Position numbers and translations under genes: made by a program. A stretch of 21,682 nt of DNA from Tubulinosema ratisbonensis (lineage: Eukaryota; Microsporidia; Tubulinosematidae): contig RCSS01000451.1 in the NCBI GenBank assembly GCA_004000155.1, positions 1-21,682 of the forward strand, read 5' to 3'. Below the pieces are notes generated by a model. It was not told where the DNA came from. It made no database searches and worked only from the letters and a program-made list of their open reading frames with translations. Shown here piece by piece: positions 1-9,661 of the stretch (its first letter is position 1; each line of letters begins with the position of its first letter).

Positions 1-852
1 GATACTATTAAGTCAATTGATAGTAAATTTAATTTAATAATTAATAATCTTAAATTATCATTCAATCCTTCATTCTACAACACTCTTCTTTTATTACTTA
101 ATAAAAATAATATTTCTTTTATTAATAAATTAATAAATAATAATATTCCTTTGGATATTACTTTACTTAATAAAGTATTAAGTAATTTAATATGTAAAGA
201 ATGTGTGTGTATGAATTATGAAGAAAGTATTTTATTATCACTTAACTTATCAAAAGAAAATGATTTATTTATTAATTTAGTTAAGAATAACATTAAAGAA
301 GTAAATGATGATTTATTTGATAAAATAAATACTTCTCTCCTTTGCTTACTCTTTAGTGAAGAAAAGAGTGATAAACAATCTTTAATATTAGATATATTAA
401 TATTACTAATTAACACTAATATTAGTAAAACAAAGAGTATAAAAAGTATTACTAATAAAATATACAAGAATATCAGTGATGAATATTTGTTAGTAAAATA
501 TTTTAATAATTTAAATGAAGAATATTTAGAAATATTTGTAAAAATAATAAAAGAAAGAATTAAAGAAAGAAAAGAAGTATTACTTATTACTTTATCATTT
601 GATAAAATATATTTGTATGATAAACAATTAGTAAAAGAAGTATCTTCTTTGATTATAAATGATTATATTAAGAAATATAAGATATATGATAGATTAATAG
701 ATAAAAAAGATACTTTTATTACTAAACATGTATTACTTACTGTTAAGGATAAAGAAGTATTGATTAGTTTGAAAGAGGAATTGTTTATGTTGATGAGGAA
801 TAAGTGTTTTTTAAGTGAATTGGAAGGAATCTTTTATATTATGATGAATTAA
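1..852 (+). CDS. 3' part of an unrecognised helical protein (5'-truncated by window edge)
   Basis: Frame 1 is open from the first base of the window to the TAA at 850-852, giving 283 residues with no start in view, so the gene begins upstream. The first ATG is at 211, but the reading frame before it has the same protein-like composition, so 211 is not taken as the start. The product is rich in Leu, Ile, Lys and Asn and looks almost entirely alpha-helical, with short amphipathic helices as in ARM/HEAT-type repeat proteins. No catalytic motif, signal peptide or convincing membrane segment is visible. Base use drifts strongly: the line at 61-120 has 12 C and no G, the line at 781-840 has 1 C and 14 G on the coding strand. 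A scaffold or nucleolar/transport repeat protein is possible but is inference only. Confidence 0.7.
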   Translation, partial: DTIKSIDSKFNLIINNLKLSFNPSFYNTLLLLLNKNNISFINKLINNNIPLDITLLNKVLSNLICKECVCMNYEESILLSLNLSKENDLFINLVKNNIKEVNDDLFDKINTSLLCLLFSEEKSDKQSLILDILILLINTNISKTKSIKSITNKIYKNISDEYLLVKYFNNLNEEYLEIFVKIIKERIKERKEVLLITLSFDKIYLYDKQLVKEVSSLIINDYIKKYKIYDRLIDKKDTFITKHVLLTVKDKEVLISLKEELFMLMRNKCFLSELEGIFYIMMN

Positions 853-1849
853 AAATATAAATGTTATTAAAATAAGAATAAATCTTTTTCAATATGAAAT
901 ATTTTTTGAAAATAGAGAAAATAAGATTTTTTAAATAAAATATTAGTTAGTATTATGGGGCTTTATTAAAACAATACACATTTCTATAAAGCGGAAAGAG
1001 AAAAATCAATTTTCTTAAAAGCTTAAAAAAATAATTTTTTATCAATTTTTGATATAAATTTCTTATTTTACTTAAATATTTATTGCTTGTAAGAAATGTA
1101 TAAATTTAATTAACAGTTATCGTAATATCATCTTTCTTATAAATTAAATTGTGTCAAGTCTTTTTTAAAATATTTAATATCTTGAATACTATTATTTATT
1201 ATTTTGAGTCATTTTTAAAAAAAAGAAGATTTCATTCAAGTGTTTGATATGTTTTAGCTAAGTTGTTTCTATTTATAATTAAAAGTATTTTAGCAAAAAG
1301 ACATCAATTTTTTAGATTTAGGTTTATATATTTTACCTTCTAAAATCTTAACCGATGTATATTTTTCTTCTTAAAAATGATGATTATTTTCCAAAATGAA
1401 AATGGTCAATCGTTGAGAAAAAATACTTGCAGTTTCCAATCCAAGTAATAAAAAAAAACAAAAATTTTCTTTTTATAAAAAATAAATATTACTTAAAGAA
1501 CATGAAAAAACCCATATAGACATAATATAAAAATTGAATTTGATCCTCTTTTATGAAGTAATAGTTATTTCTAAAAAAAATATGTTAATTTATTATTAAT
1601 AATTAATAAAAAGCAATCAGCTACAAATTATTTTTAAGAATATAAAAATATAACAAATTATATATTAAATTATGAGTTTTTAAGGTAGAATTAAAAATAT
1701 CAAAAAGAGATTATAAAATAAATTAAATAATAAAAAAATAATAATTATTTATTTTTATTAGTTAATTTTTTTATGAAACATAAAATAATTGATTTTAAAT
1801 TAACCAATAAAAAAAGAAAAAATATAAATTTATCTTTTCACTCAAAGCA
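853..1849. other. AT-rich intergenic region, possible short gene remnant near 1300-1375
   Basis: About 1 kb of mostly A/T with homopolymer runs. The minus strand around 1300-1375 carries a short open stretch of about 26 codons with a charged, protein-like composition (Lys, Glu, Pro, Ser), flanked by stops; it may be a fragment of a decayed gene, but it is too short to support. Nothing else is recognised. Confidence 0.4.
1804..1808 (+). promoter_or_regulatory. CCAAT box candidate upstream of the 1850 gene
   Basis: AACCAATAA lies 41 bp before the ATG at 1850. CCAAT is the NF-Y/HAP target core in eukaryotes. The pentamer is expected often by chance over 21 kb on two strands, so only its position argues for function. 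Confidence 0.25.
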
Positions 1850-2440
1850 ATGCTACTTCATTTTACAAAGGTATTCTTAAAAGCATCATTTTTAGAAGCC
1901 TTAAATAACATATTCAATACAAATCACTTATCAGTTGAAAAAGATCAGAAACTAATTATCACCACAAAAAACACAAAAGAAAGATTCTCTTACCCATTTT
2001 CTTATCAAAATTACCAAATAAAAGAAAAAGATTGGAAATCTTCATCAGTTTGCATCACTCTTCCTAAAACTACAAGCATAGAAGAATTCATTAACAAATC
2101 TAATGTACTTAATACAACTTATTTCTTATCAAATGAATCAGGTAATGAAACATTTAAGATAAATAATCAATCTTTAAGCTTAGAAAGTAAAGGAATGAAT
2201 TTTTCTCATGGCTTTTTGTTAGAGTTAAGTGTTAGTAGTAAAAGTAAAGAAGGATTATCTAAGTTTTATGAAAAATCTATTGGTTTTAGTATGTTACATG
2301 GCTGTAAAGTTAATTTAGTACCTAAGATTAAAGGGAATGAATTTGATTATGATCAATTGGTAGATGAGATTGTTAAAAAAATGAATGAAGGAAAGGAATT
2401 TGAAGGAGAGGTAGAATTAGAAATGTATTTTTATGATTAA
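1850..2440 (+). CDS. Unrecognised 196-residue protein
   Basis: An intact ATG-to-TAA frame of 196 residues. I do not recognise the family. The N-terminal 20 residues form an amphipathic helix (MLLHFTKVFLKASF) rather than a clean signal peptide. The middle (about 60-130) is Ser/Asn/Thr-rich and looks like beta structure, and the C-terminus (about 160-196) is acidic, with Glu-Gly-Glu-Val-Glu alternation typical of a beta strand. There is no membrane segment or metal-binding motif. The start is supported by the loss of coding character upstream and by a CCAAT sequence 41 bp before it. Coding-strand composition shifts from C-rich (1921-1980: 11 C, 5 G) to G-rich (2341-2400: 1 C, 14 G), matching the other intact genes here. 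A soluble intracellular protein is most likely. Confidence 0.75.
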   Translation: MLLHFTKVFLKASFLEALNNIFNTNHLSVEKDQKLIITTKNTKERFSYPFSYQNYQIKEKDWKSSSVCITLPKTTSIEEFINKSNVLNTTYFLSNESGNETFKINNQSLSLESKGMNFSHGFLLELSVSSKSKEGLSKFYEKSIGFSMLHGCKVNLVPKIKGNEFDYDQLVDEIVKKMNEGKEFEGEVELEMYFYD

Positions 2441-2455
2441 AGAAAAAATTCAGAA

Positions 2456-2561
2456 AATTAAAAATAAAATTAAAATTAAAATTAAATTAAAATAAAATAT
2501 TAAAAATTATAAAATTATAAAATTATAAAATAAAAATTATAAAATTATAAAATTATAAAAT
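2456..2561. repeat. Low-complexity AT repeat with an 8-bp period
   Basis: Immediately 3' of the 1850 gene is A/T-only sequence that settles into two blocks of about three units of ATTATAAA (roughly 2506-2560). An N at 2562 suggests the assembler could not resolve the array, so its length may be wrong. Confidence 0.8.
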
Positions 2562-2566
2562 NAAAA

Positions 2567-3000
2567 GATGTTTCCAAACTCCAATTTGCTAGACTTTGCG
2601 TCTCTCTAAATTTTTCTAAACAGTAGAAAATTTCTTCATTAAGGTTGTAAAGGTAGTATAGACTTCGTTATAAGTTAATATTTGTATTGAGGATGGTATA
2701 CGATGTTGTACATTTAGTTTTCTCTTCTGTTTATGTAATCTGTGAAGGTGTGTAAACTAAACAAACTTCATTTATAATACTCTGTTAAGTGCTGAACTTT
2801 TATATTAATATCAATTTGTCCATACGAAGGAGTTATCTTTAAGAATTAAACAAATAATGATTTTGTACAAGTTTTATTTAAAAGATTGTTGTATAGCATT
2901 GTGTTTTTTTGCCTCTTTTTTACTATTTATACTTTTTCGTAATGTTCTAGACTTTAATCATATAAACATCTTATCTGTTTTGTATTTTGACATCAAATAA
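2567..3000 (-). pseudogene. Decayed protein gene, family unknown
   Basis: GC content rises sharply here against the flanks. On the minus strand, protein-like segments of 25-40 codons follow one another in different frames: about 2960-2840 (Arg/Lys-rich, ending near a Phe-Val-Trp-Thr), 2840-2760, 2760-2650, and 2675-2567 (including NEEIFYCLEKFRE). In-frame stops and at least three frame changes separate them. The mix of Trp, Cys, Glu, Gln and Thr is unlike the surrounding filler. The plus strand also has a short charged open stretch at 2966-3082, so the upper boundary and even the strand of that end are uncertain. The Phe-Val-Trp-Thr segment faintly recalls retroelement polymerases, but this is too weak to use. 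Confidence 0.4.
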
Positions 3001-3155
3001 AGCTGTAAAAAAAGCAACATACTTATATGGAAAAGAGTTTGATCTGATAACAGGTAAAAAGCTATTAAAGTTATTAGGCTAAAAGTAAATTCGGTTCTTT
3101 TAAAATTAGCAGGTGTTTAAGTGTCTTGAATTTTTCCAGTTTAAAATTATTCATA

Positions 3156-3524
3156 CCAAAGCCTGCAAAGTAAGGTAGACTTAGACAGTCAATAGAGTGC
3201 ACGGGGTGGGTTTTAGCAAGTGAAAGGCTCGCAGTATCTTGAGCTATACCTAAGTATGGAAAATATATTTTACCGTATGTTTACGTCGACTAAGTATAGA
3301 TATTCTTATAAAGAAGGTATAACGAAAAGATCTTCATATGGATTTCTCATCCCGAGTAACAAAAAAAAATTAGCAGATAAAAGGTTCGCAGTATCTTGAG
3401 CTATACCTAATTATGTAGAAACATTTTTGCCGTATGTTTCTTTTACTTAGTGTTATACTTTATATAGAAGGTATAGCGAAAAGATATTTGTATGGATTTC
3501 CTATCCCTAAGCAACAAAAAAATT
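3156..3524 (+). repeat. Dispersed repeat, copy A (head plus two tandem body units)
   Basis: This is the longest of four related copies in the window. It has a head (3156-3212) followed by a body that occurs twice in tandem with a 157-bp period (about 3213-3369 and 3370-3524). Body hallmarks are GCAGTATCTTGAG near the start, AGCGAAAAGAT in the middle, TATGGATTTC after it, and a terminal AAC plus A-run. In the second unit GCTATACCT (about 3400) is complementary to AGGTATAGC (about 3470), ATCTT outside it pairs with AAGAT, and GGAT pairs with ATCC further on. It has no open reading frame. The plus strand is assigned by convention. A SINE-like or structured-RNA element is inferred. Confidence 0.8.
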
Positions 3525-3598
3525 GATTATGCTATTATTTATTTGATTAATTAAATTATCTTTAAATTATATTTTACTTTAATTTAATTTTAATCTTC

Positions 3599-3664
3599 TT
3601 AAGCTTTAACCTTCGGTGTAAAGTAGACAGCATCTTTCATTGTCATCTCCAGTTTTTTTATAAA
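3599..3664 (-). pseudogene. Short C-terminal gene remnant
   Basis: About 20 open minus-strand codons end at a TAA (3601-3599). They lie in a GC-enriched patch and encode a protein-like tail (LEMTMKDAVYFTPKVKA). A stop directly upstream and pure AT sequence beyond suggest the remnant of the 3' end of a lost gene. The family is not recognised. Confidence 0.3.
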
Positions 3665-4274
3665 TTATTTAAAATTTTCTGTTTTTTTTTAAAAAAAATA
3701 ATAATCTGTTATTTTTTAAATCTCTATTCATTTCAAAAGTTTATACTTAATTTAAGTTTAAAAATATATTCATTGAATCTTAAAATGAACTAATTATATT
3801 ATTTAATCTTTTTTTTCAGCTAAAGATTATAACTTAATTTTTTAAAAAAAACAAAAAAAATCTTTAGTATTTCTCTAAAATTAAATTTATGGATAAATCT
3901 TATTAATGAAATTAGATTTTTAATAGTTGAACTAAATAAAAAACATCAAAATAATATAATTTTTATGGCAATATTTAAAATGATCTATTTAGTTGAAAAT
4001 AAATAAAAAAATTTTTTATTCCTTGTAATAAATTAAATTAAATAATTAATTAAATAAATAAATATTTAAAAATAAGTATTAAATAATAAAGAAATATTTT
4101 CTAATAATAGATAAGACTTAAAAAAAAAGATTTAAATTGCAAGACAAAATTTTGGTTTCTTTTTTCTTAAAATCTTTTCTTTGCTGCGCAAAATCCGCTA
4201 CATTTCCAAAAGATATGTTTTATTTCCGTAGTCTGAAAATGAAAGTTAAAATTATAAAGAGCTGTTGTATATTT
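3665..4274. other. AT-rich intergenic region
   Basis: Mostly A/T homopolymers and short AT words. A GC-enriched island at about 4170-4260 has minus-strand coding character that may belong to the decayed gene at 4275-4591. Nothing else is recognised. Confidence 0.5.
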
Positions 4275-4591
4275 TTAAACATCTCTTAAACTTTGTTCTC
4301 ATTTCCATAGAATAATTTTTCACATCCTTATTAACTTCACTACCCAAATTTGTACATTTCTCTTGTTTTTACCAAATAAGCTTACATTCTCAAATGATAC
4401 TTTCTACTTCTTCTCTGTAACAGGTATTTCTAGAATTTCTGTTTCTTTCAAACTAATTTTGCATTCATTTATCGTATTTCTAAATCAATGCATTGAAAAT
4501 TTAATTTCATATGGCAACTCTTTAATTCCTGCGTTTATGGATGACAAACATTCTCTTTTTTCTAAAAAATTTTTTGATTTTTAATTTCCAT
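4275..4591 (-). pseudogene. Decayed protein gene with four in-frame stops
   Basis: An ATG on the minus strand (4591-4589) opens a short frame that, after one homopolymer-length change near 4575, joins a single frame running to TAA at 4277-4275. That frame has about 100 codons, with internal TGA (4487-4485), TAG, TGA and TGA. Open stretches of about 25-30 codons between the stops have ordinary soluble-protein composition (for example RECLSSINAGIKELPYE). ACCCC lies about 45 nt upstream of the ATG, resembling the C-run seen at intact starts. The opposite strand carries a 73-codon frame (4363-4584), but it is Phe/Ser-rich and reads like an antisense shadow. The family is unknown. Confidence 0.45.
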
Positions 4592-4963
4592 TTTTAGAAT
4601 AATCACTTATCAACTTAATTTATAAATAGAAGGGGTTATTGAATTTAATTTATTTTTTTAAAATAATTTAATTTTTCTTTTTTCGTATTTTAATTTTATG
4701 GTTTTCTTATCTTTTATTTCAAATTTCATTGATGAATGTTATCAAAATACTTCTTTAAAACTAAAAAAATTTTAAGAATCAATAATTTTCTAACATAAAA
4801 TTTAAAAATAAAAATCAAAATTAAGTTTTTTTGTCAAAAAAATTAGTAAATTAAGACAATCTAAAATAAATTTTCTTTAAAAAATATCTTTAAAAATGCT
4901 TATACACGAAATTCTAAATAATAAACTAGATGTTGATAGTTAACTAAATTAAATCGTTCAAAA
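4592..4963. other. AT-rich intergenic region
   Basis: No gene, repeat or structural signal is recognised, apart from the ACCCC near 4630 (minus strand) mentioned for the decayed gene at 4275-4591. Confidence 0.5.
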
Positions 4964-5595
4964 ATGGAAGTTTTTTTAGCAATTTTTGACCGCATAGAAA
5001 TATACAATTTTAAAAATTATATTGATATTCTTTTACCTTTAGATAATATTAATGATATTCTTTGCAAATATTTAATGAAATAAAAAATTTATATTTTTTT
5101 TTAATTTTAAGATCTTTCTGTAATTATTTATATGCAGCGACAAAGAAAATGGCGATGGAATATTTAGAGTGTGTTAAAATAACGAATACAAAATACTTTA
5201 CTTCTTTAAATTAGAATAAATTAAAATATATTGAAATCAACAAAAGAGAGATTTTAAATTTTTTAATGAAGATGTATTTGTTAATAAATATATTATATTA
5301 AGAAAAATAAAAAGGATCTACAGACGCAATCTTGATATCTTTTAAAACAAGTTATTTCTAAAAATTAATGGTCTAAAAAATATATTTATCATACGCTATA
5401 TTGTTCGTGAAGATATAATCAATATATTGTAAATATATTTACTACTTTTGCACAAATTATTTGAAAAATAAAAGACGTCTTTTTAAAGAAACTTTTGATT
5501 GAAAGTAATGAATTTGAATGACATTTTAATAATTTAATGTATTGCAAAATGAGGTAAAGAAAGAATATCAGATAAATGTATCTTTGATTAAATAA
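4964..5595 (+). pseudogene. Decayed protein gene, family unknown
   Basis: Starts with ATG at 4964 and an intact 39-codon frame to TAA 5081-5083. It continues after a frame change at 5101-5211 (37 codons, TAG at 5212), 5215-5298 (28 codons, TAA at 5299), another frame at about 5370-5540 broken by TGA at 5408 and 5462, and a last segment (NEVKKEYQINVSLIK) to TAA 5593-5595. The segments are rich in Glu, Asp, Thr, Cys and Ala and look like one helical intracellular protein of about 200 residues. At least two frame changes and five stops rule out a working gene unless the assembly is very poor. I do not recognise the family. Confidence 0.5.
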
Positions 5596-5719
5596 TTATG
5601 TTAAAATTTTTAAAGACAGTTTTGCTTTTTTGATATTGATTTAGTTATTTTCAATAATAAAAATTTAGTTAATTTATAAAATATACTTTCTTTAATAAAA
5701 TTTTATAAATTTTTTTGGA

Positions 5720-5755
5720 CAAAAAGAAGTTTCTGAACAAAAAGAATTTTCTGAA
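5720..5755 (+). repeat. Two 18-bp tandem units
   Basis: CAAAAAGAAGTTTCTGAA is followed directly by a copy with one substitution. In the plus frame it would read Gln-Lys-Glu-(Val/Phe)-Ser-Glu twice, ending at TAA 5759-5761, in the same frame as the ATG at 4964. It may be the last trace of a low-complexity tail of that decayed gene. Confidence 0.6.
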
Positions 5756-5870
5756 AAATAAAAANTACGTAAAAAAGTTGACAATATATTTAATTCCAGT
5801 CTAATGTTTTGGATATACCCGATTTAAATTTTCGAAACTTAATAAAGTTTATCATTTATATAAATAAGTA

Positions 5871-6071
5871 ATGAAATTTTTTTGTTTTTATCAATTTAAC
5901 CGATCATGTATTTTAATAGTAGCCCTGATTAATCACTTTAATTATAGAAATACTCTTGATTTTTCAAAAAAGAAATCGATACACATTATACGACTCATCT
6001 TATATGTTTATATTTTAGAATTAATTATTTGTCTAAATTTTGATTTGCAAATAAAATCAACTTATTTATAA
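5871..6071 (+). CDS. Doubtful 66-codon open frame
   Basis: An ATG-to-TAA frame of 66 codons with a hydrophobic stretch (LILYVYILELIICL) near the C-terminus. No C-run or other start signal precedes it, composition is Phe/Ile/Tyr-rich, and no family is recognised. It may be a small membrane protein, a gene fragment, or a chance frame. Confidence 0.2.
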   Translation: MKFFCFYQFNRSCILIVALINHFNYRNTLDFSKKKSIHIIRLILYVYILELIICLNFDLQIKSTYL

Positions 6072-6072
6072 T

Positions 6073-6333
6073 TCACTCGCAATTCAGCAGAGAAAATTTG
6101 TAAAGTGATATAAGTTTTTCTAAGATTTTTTTACTTCAAAAAAATATCGATTGTAGTCCAGCTATTTTCAGCTGATTTATTATAGAAAATAAAGACTGAG
6201 TCAAAACTTTTATTTTTTCTTAAGTTGCCAAGTATTTCGATGCTTATTCATTTTCATAAAAGCATTCGTTATAAATTATAAGATAGTTTAAAAATTTTAT
6301 TATTATTTGGATTATTACACATATCTCTAGTCA
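6073..6333 (-). pseudogene. Decayed gene fragment with in-frame stops and no frame change
   Basis: A single minus-strand frame of about 85 codons ends at TGA 6075-6073 and contains two TAA and one TGA. The last open segment (KKILEKLISLYKFSLLNCE) and the one before it (EKIKVLTQSLFSIINQ) have clear amphipathic-helix composition. Three of the internal stops would be Gln or Arg codons before a C-to-T change, though an origin from Lys codons cannot be excluded. The family is unknown. Confidence 0.4.
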
Positions 6334-6610
6334 AATTTTTTATTTTTTATAATAAGTTTATTCTAGACATTTAATATTAATATGTAATAAATTAAAAACA
6401 TATGACATATTAATCATTAAATGTGTAATATTAAGTACTTAAGTTAATCTGTGGCTAGTGCCTCTGCATTAGTTTTAGATCAAAGGAGTCTTTAATAATA
6501 TCAAAATATTGAATTTAATATTTTCATTTAATTTTTATTCTTTAGATTTTTAAAACTTTTTTAGTAAAGAAAATCAAATTAGGTAGCACAAAAAGAAAAC
6601 CTTTATTAAA

Positions 6611-6790
6611 AGCCTACAAGTTAATGTTTAATCGTATATTTAATAGAGTGGGGGTGATTGGAGTTTAGTTAACTTTAGATTTGGAACACTGGAGCTGTAT
6701 CTAATCATGAAAACATGTTATTCATATGTTTTTAAATAAATTCTATTTTTTTTTAATATTTAAAAAATAGCGAAGTTATAAATAGTTGTT
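6611..6790 (+). repeat. Dispersed repeat, copy D (diverged)
   Basis: Aligned by eye to copies A and B: AGCCTACAAG (6611), AATAGAGTGGGGG (about 6642), CTGGAGCTGTATCTAATCATG (about 6690), CATATGTTT and AATAGCGAAG (about 6767) occur in the same order and at similar spacing. The distal part with the A-run end is lost or unrecognisable. GGAGCTGTATCTAAT matches GAGCTATACCTAAT of copy A by transitions. Confidence 0.5.
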
Positions 6791-6852
6791 TAGCATTTTA
6801 AGGCAATTAAAAGAGTTATAATTATAAGTGTTTATATATAAAATAAATTTAA

Positions 6853-7118
6853 TCATTTCTTATAATATTTTATCACAACTAAAAATAAACTTTTAAATTC
6901 TCTATATCTTCTTCATACTAAGTATAATAAGTTGACTCGTATAGAGTTTTCAATTTAAAATGTTACAAGAAAATTATTAATATAAATGCTTTTCAGCACG
7001 CTTTTTTTATTTTTTATATTAAATATTTTTAATCAACGCTAAATCATAGCAAATAATTTTTTGATTTTTAAGCTTAACACATTTGGTTTTGTTAAAATCG
7101 ATTTATTTCTAATAACGT
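6853..7118 (-). pseudogene. Possible decayed gene fragment
   Basis: One minus-strand frame of about 87 codons reads through TAG, TGA, TAA and TGA to a final TGA (6855-6853). Its Lys/Arg/Val-rich composition (for example RNKSILTKPNVLSLKIKKLF) differs from the AT filler around it. It lies downstream of, and in frame with, the membrane-protein gene at 7324-7881, but the 200 bp between them have random stop density, so continuity is not claimed. Confidence 0.25.
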
Positions 7119-7323
7119 ACTACTTCAACAATAAAAACTAAAATTTAAATAAATTTCAAAGTAAATCAACATAAAGTTAAAGATCGAAAAAAAAATAATT
7201 AATGTATACACAGTATGCTAATTTTTATAAAATATTACAATCAAACTTACATTAAAAATGCTAAAACTTCAAAATTTTAATTGCTATATGGTGTTTGTTT
7301 TTCAAATAAAAAATAAATTATCT

Positions 7324-7881
7324 TTAATTATAAAAAATGTACTCTAAATTTACTCCAAATAAATATCTAAAAGATACTTTTATAGTCAACAAATACAAGA
7401 CATTTAGAAACATTAAAAACTTTATCACTGTAAATATTAAATACTTATCAAGATTTATAACATAAAACCTACTTTTTATAATTACTGCAACTGGGATTAA
7501 AATGCCAAAAACATAATATAATGCACTAGGAAGAAGCATATAATATTCTTTTGTACTTAAATTGAAGGCATAAAAACTTAAACTAAGTTCTAAAAATCCT
7601 AACAAAAACATATGAAAGAATAATTTTTTTAAATTAAATAAATCACTTTTTGCGGGAATTAAAGCTTTACATTGTAAGCTAGAAAAATAGATTATTAAAA
7701 TAAAAATAAAACTTAAAAGAAATAATGAAGTAAATATAAGTATCAATGTAAAATATAAATTGATATTATAGTTGTTAATTGATTTTGGAATCTCCGAGGA
7801 ATAAACATAATAAATAATGTTAATAAAGCCAATGCCTTGCAAAATTGAATGTATTAACACCAAACCCTGTCGATATAACAT
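7324..7881 (-). CDS. Putative five-pass membrane protein
   Basis: An intact minus-strand ATG-to-TAA frame of 185 residues. Hydrophobic segments are at about 7-26, 41-67, 86-107, 113-137 and 146-169, separated by short polar loops; the loop at about 68-85 contains Cys-Lys and a basic stretch (LFNLKK). No transporter, protease or enzyme motif is visible. The length and helix number do not identify a family. The start is the first ATG after an AT-rich leader. It has no C-run upstream, unlike several other starts here, and an N at 7897 lies just outside it. The surrounding decayed sequence leaves open that this is itself a surviving part of a longer gene. A small lineage-specific membrane protein is the best reading. 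Confidence 0.55.
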   Translation of the reverse strand: MLYRQGLVLIHSILQGIGFINIIYYVYSSEIPKSINNYNINLYFTLILIFTSLFLLSFIFILIIYFSSLQCKALIPAKSDLFNLKKLFFHMFLLGFLELSLSFYAFNLSTKEYYMLLPSALYYVFGILIPVAVIIKSRFYVINLDKYLIFTVIKFLMFLNVLYLLTIKVSFRYLFGVNLEYIFYN

Positions 7882-8230
7882 ATTTCTAGAAATAAANAAA
7901 TAATACTGTAGATTAAATAAAATATGTTTTATTTGTTTACTATTTTAGAATAAATTGAATTTTTTCATATTTTTTATTAGCTGGTATATGCAAATTTAAC
8001 CAAACTCGACTATATTTATAAAAATATATTAACCTTTAATATAAAAAATTTTAAGACTAATAAATTTTTATCAAATATATCAATATTTTACTCAAAAATA
8101 TTTACTTAAAAAACTTAATAGAACTATTAAGCACTGATAAAGAATTAGTTCATAAAAAAATTTAAAACCTCGTTTATTTTTTATGTGTAGTATTTTTTAT
8201 TGAGCCGAAAAACAATAATATAATTTGCAG
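7882..8230. other. AT-rich intergenic region
   Basis: Separates the minus-strand membrane-protein gene from the plus-strand decayed gene that follows. Nothing is recognised except an N at 7897. Confidence 0.5.
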
Positions 8231-9111
8231 ATGCTTAACTTATTATTTTGTATAAATAAAACGAAAAAAGTTTATCTGCCAATTCGGGATCAAACTCAAT
8301 TTTACAGAAGTAACAAAATTATATAAAGTAGTTTATTTTATGTAAGAGAGCCATAGATGATTAACTGCTCTTTGATGAGCTATATAATAATTAAGAATAC
8401 TTATAAAGGTATTTTTTTTGTTAATTCAGTGACACTTTTTTTTCACAAGTGAAAGAATGAAATAGATAAAACAACATTACTCGAAAAACATAAAAAAAGA
8501 CTTTAAAATACACCAACATAATTAAGCTGTTATCATACATTAATATTTGCAGAAAAAAATAAAACAATTAGGTGAAAATCTATAATATAAAAAATTATTT
8601 GCAGACATTTATTAAAAGAAAAGTCAATTCAAAAAATAGTAGGATACGAAAAACTAAAACACATATAAAAAATTTTTTTGAAAAAAATGCCTGCGAACAT
8701 ATTTACATATATATTTTTTAATAAACTAAAAATTTCATGCAATGTGCAAATATTGACATTAAAAATTATATATGAAGATCGGAAAATATTTTTCTAAATT
8801 ACTTTACAAAACTAAGTTTAGATTATTTTCTAATCAAATTATCCTTATAATTTGAATAAAATCTTCTGATTATTTAATTTATTTAAATGTTTCAGGAAAA
8901 TGATGATATTTTTTCTGGGGTTAAAAACACTGAAAAAATTTTTTTTGAAATAGTATTTTTATAAATTTTGTTCATATTTTTCTTTGGATTAAAAAATATT
9001 AAAAATAATTTGTGAAAAGGGTTTTTCTTTTATTTATTAATATTTTTTGAACAAGAATATACGCTTCTTAAAAAAAGTCAAAATTTACATTCAATTAAAA
9101 TTCATAAGTAA
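8231..9111 (+). pseudogene. Long decayed coding region, three frames
   Basis: From an ATG at 8231 one frame runs with a 33-codon open start (containing VYLPIRDQTQFYRSNKII) and then many stops to about 8730. A second frame at about 8760-8895 carries MKIGKYFSKLLYKTKFRLFS. A third runs from an ATG at 8887 to TAA 9109-9111 and includes QENDDIFSGVKNTEKIFFE and EQEYTLLKKSQNLHSIKIHK. The first part has close to random stop density, so confidence rests mainly on the start and the last 75 codons. It may be more than one gene fragment. No family is recognised. Confidence 0.35.
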
Positions 9112-9277
9112 CAAATTTAATTTTTCAAATCTTTGATCACAATAATTTTTTTAAAAGAAAAATTATATTTACAGTTTTTTTTGAATATTTTAAAATGCTA
9201 AAAAGTTATAATCTTTTATTTTTAAAATAAATATTTAAAATTTAAGACTAAATATATAAAGAATTTCAAAAAATTTA

Positions 9278-9283
9278 CCCATG
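9278..9283 (+). promoter_or_regulatory. CCC run directly before an ATG
   Basis: CCCATG, with no spacer, in a stretch that is otherwise almost pure A/T. The same arrangement precedes the intact genes at 11483 and 17970. Microsporidian genes are known to carry CCC-like motifs just upstream of the start codon. Here the downstream frame is broken, so it would be a fossil start signal. Confidence 0.4.
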
Positions 9284-9637
9284 TTTATCTTAATCACATT
9301 TCAAAAACAATTACATTTTGTACTATCAATACTACCAATTTAGTTTTCAAGTTTGTTTGAAAAAATTACAATAAGAAATATTAAAAATTTACAAAGTGAC
9401 CTAATTCTAAAATAAAATTAATATTTCTATTATTGTTTACATTTTCTTTGTATTTTTAAAGAGTATTGTATGTTTTGGATAGATTTAATTCAATAACAAG
9501 TAGTAAATCTAAATTATAATTTGTTTTGTTAAAAAGATTTTGTAAATAATATGACTTTCTTCAAAGTGTTTATATTTTTTAATAGTTTAATTATACACCT
9601 ATGTATAAAAAAACAAAAAAAGGTAATAATAAAATAA
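9281..9637 (+). pseudogene. Decayed secreted or membrane protein gene
   Basis: The ATG at 9281 follows CCC directly. One frame runs without any frame change to TAA 9635-9637 (about 118 codons) and is interrupted by TAG and several TAA. The first 20 residues are hydrophobic like a signal peptide (MFILITFQKQLHFVLSILPI). A late hydrophobic segment (FFKVFIFFNSLIIHLCI) is followed by a basic tail (KKQKK), giving a type I membrane-protein plan like that of the intact 75-residue gene at 11483. This suggests, without proving, membership of one family of small surface or secretory proteins. Confidence 0.35.
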
Positions 9638-9661
9638 AAAATTTTAAATCTAGAAAAGTTT

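Noticed and set aside
216..467. 83-codon open frame on the minus strand
   Set aside because: It is antisense to the well-supported coding frame at 1-852 and is a hydrophobic shadow of its Lys/Glu/Asn codons.
2966..3082. Plus-strand 39-codon charged frame
   Set aside because: A competing minus-strand frame through the same bases joins the decayed gene at 2567-3000, and neither can be favoured without homologues.
3368..3400. tRNA-like A and B boxes in the repeat (TTAGCA, GGTTCG)
   Set aside because: The spacing is far too short and the B box lacks the conserved GANTC part; no cloverleaf can be drawn.
3228..3530. Hammerhead ribozyme in the repeat (CTTGAG, stem, CGAAA)
   Set aside because: The CGAAA after a stem is suggestive, but the CUGANGA core strand and a third helix are missing.
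4170..4260. Possible retroelement zinc knuckle (His-X4-Cys) on the minus strand
   Set aside because: Only the second half of the pattern is present, in a broken frame; too weak to name a family.
4363..4584. 73-codon plus-strand frame
   Set aside because: Phe/Ser/Leu-rich shadow of the decayed minus-strand gene at 4275-4591, whose segments have normal protein composition and a plausible ATG.
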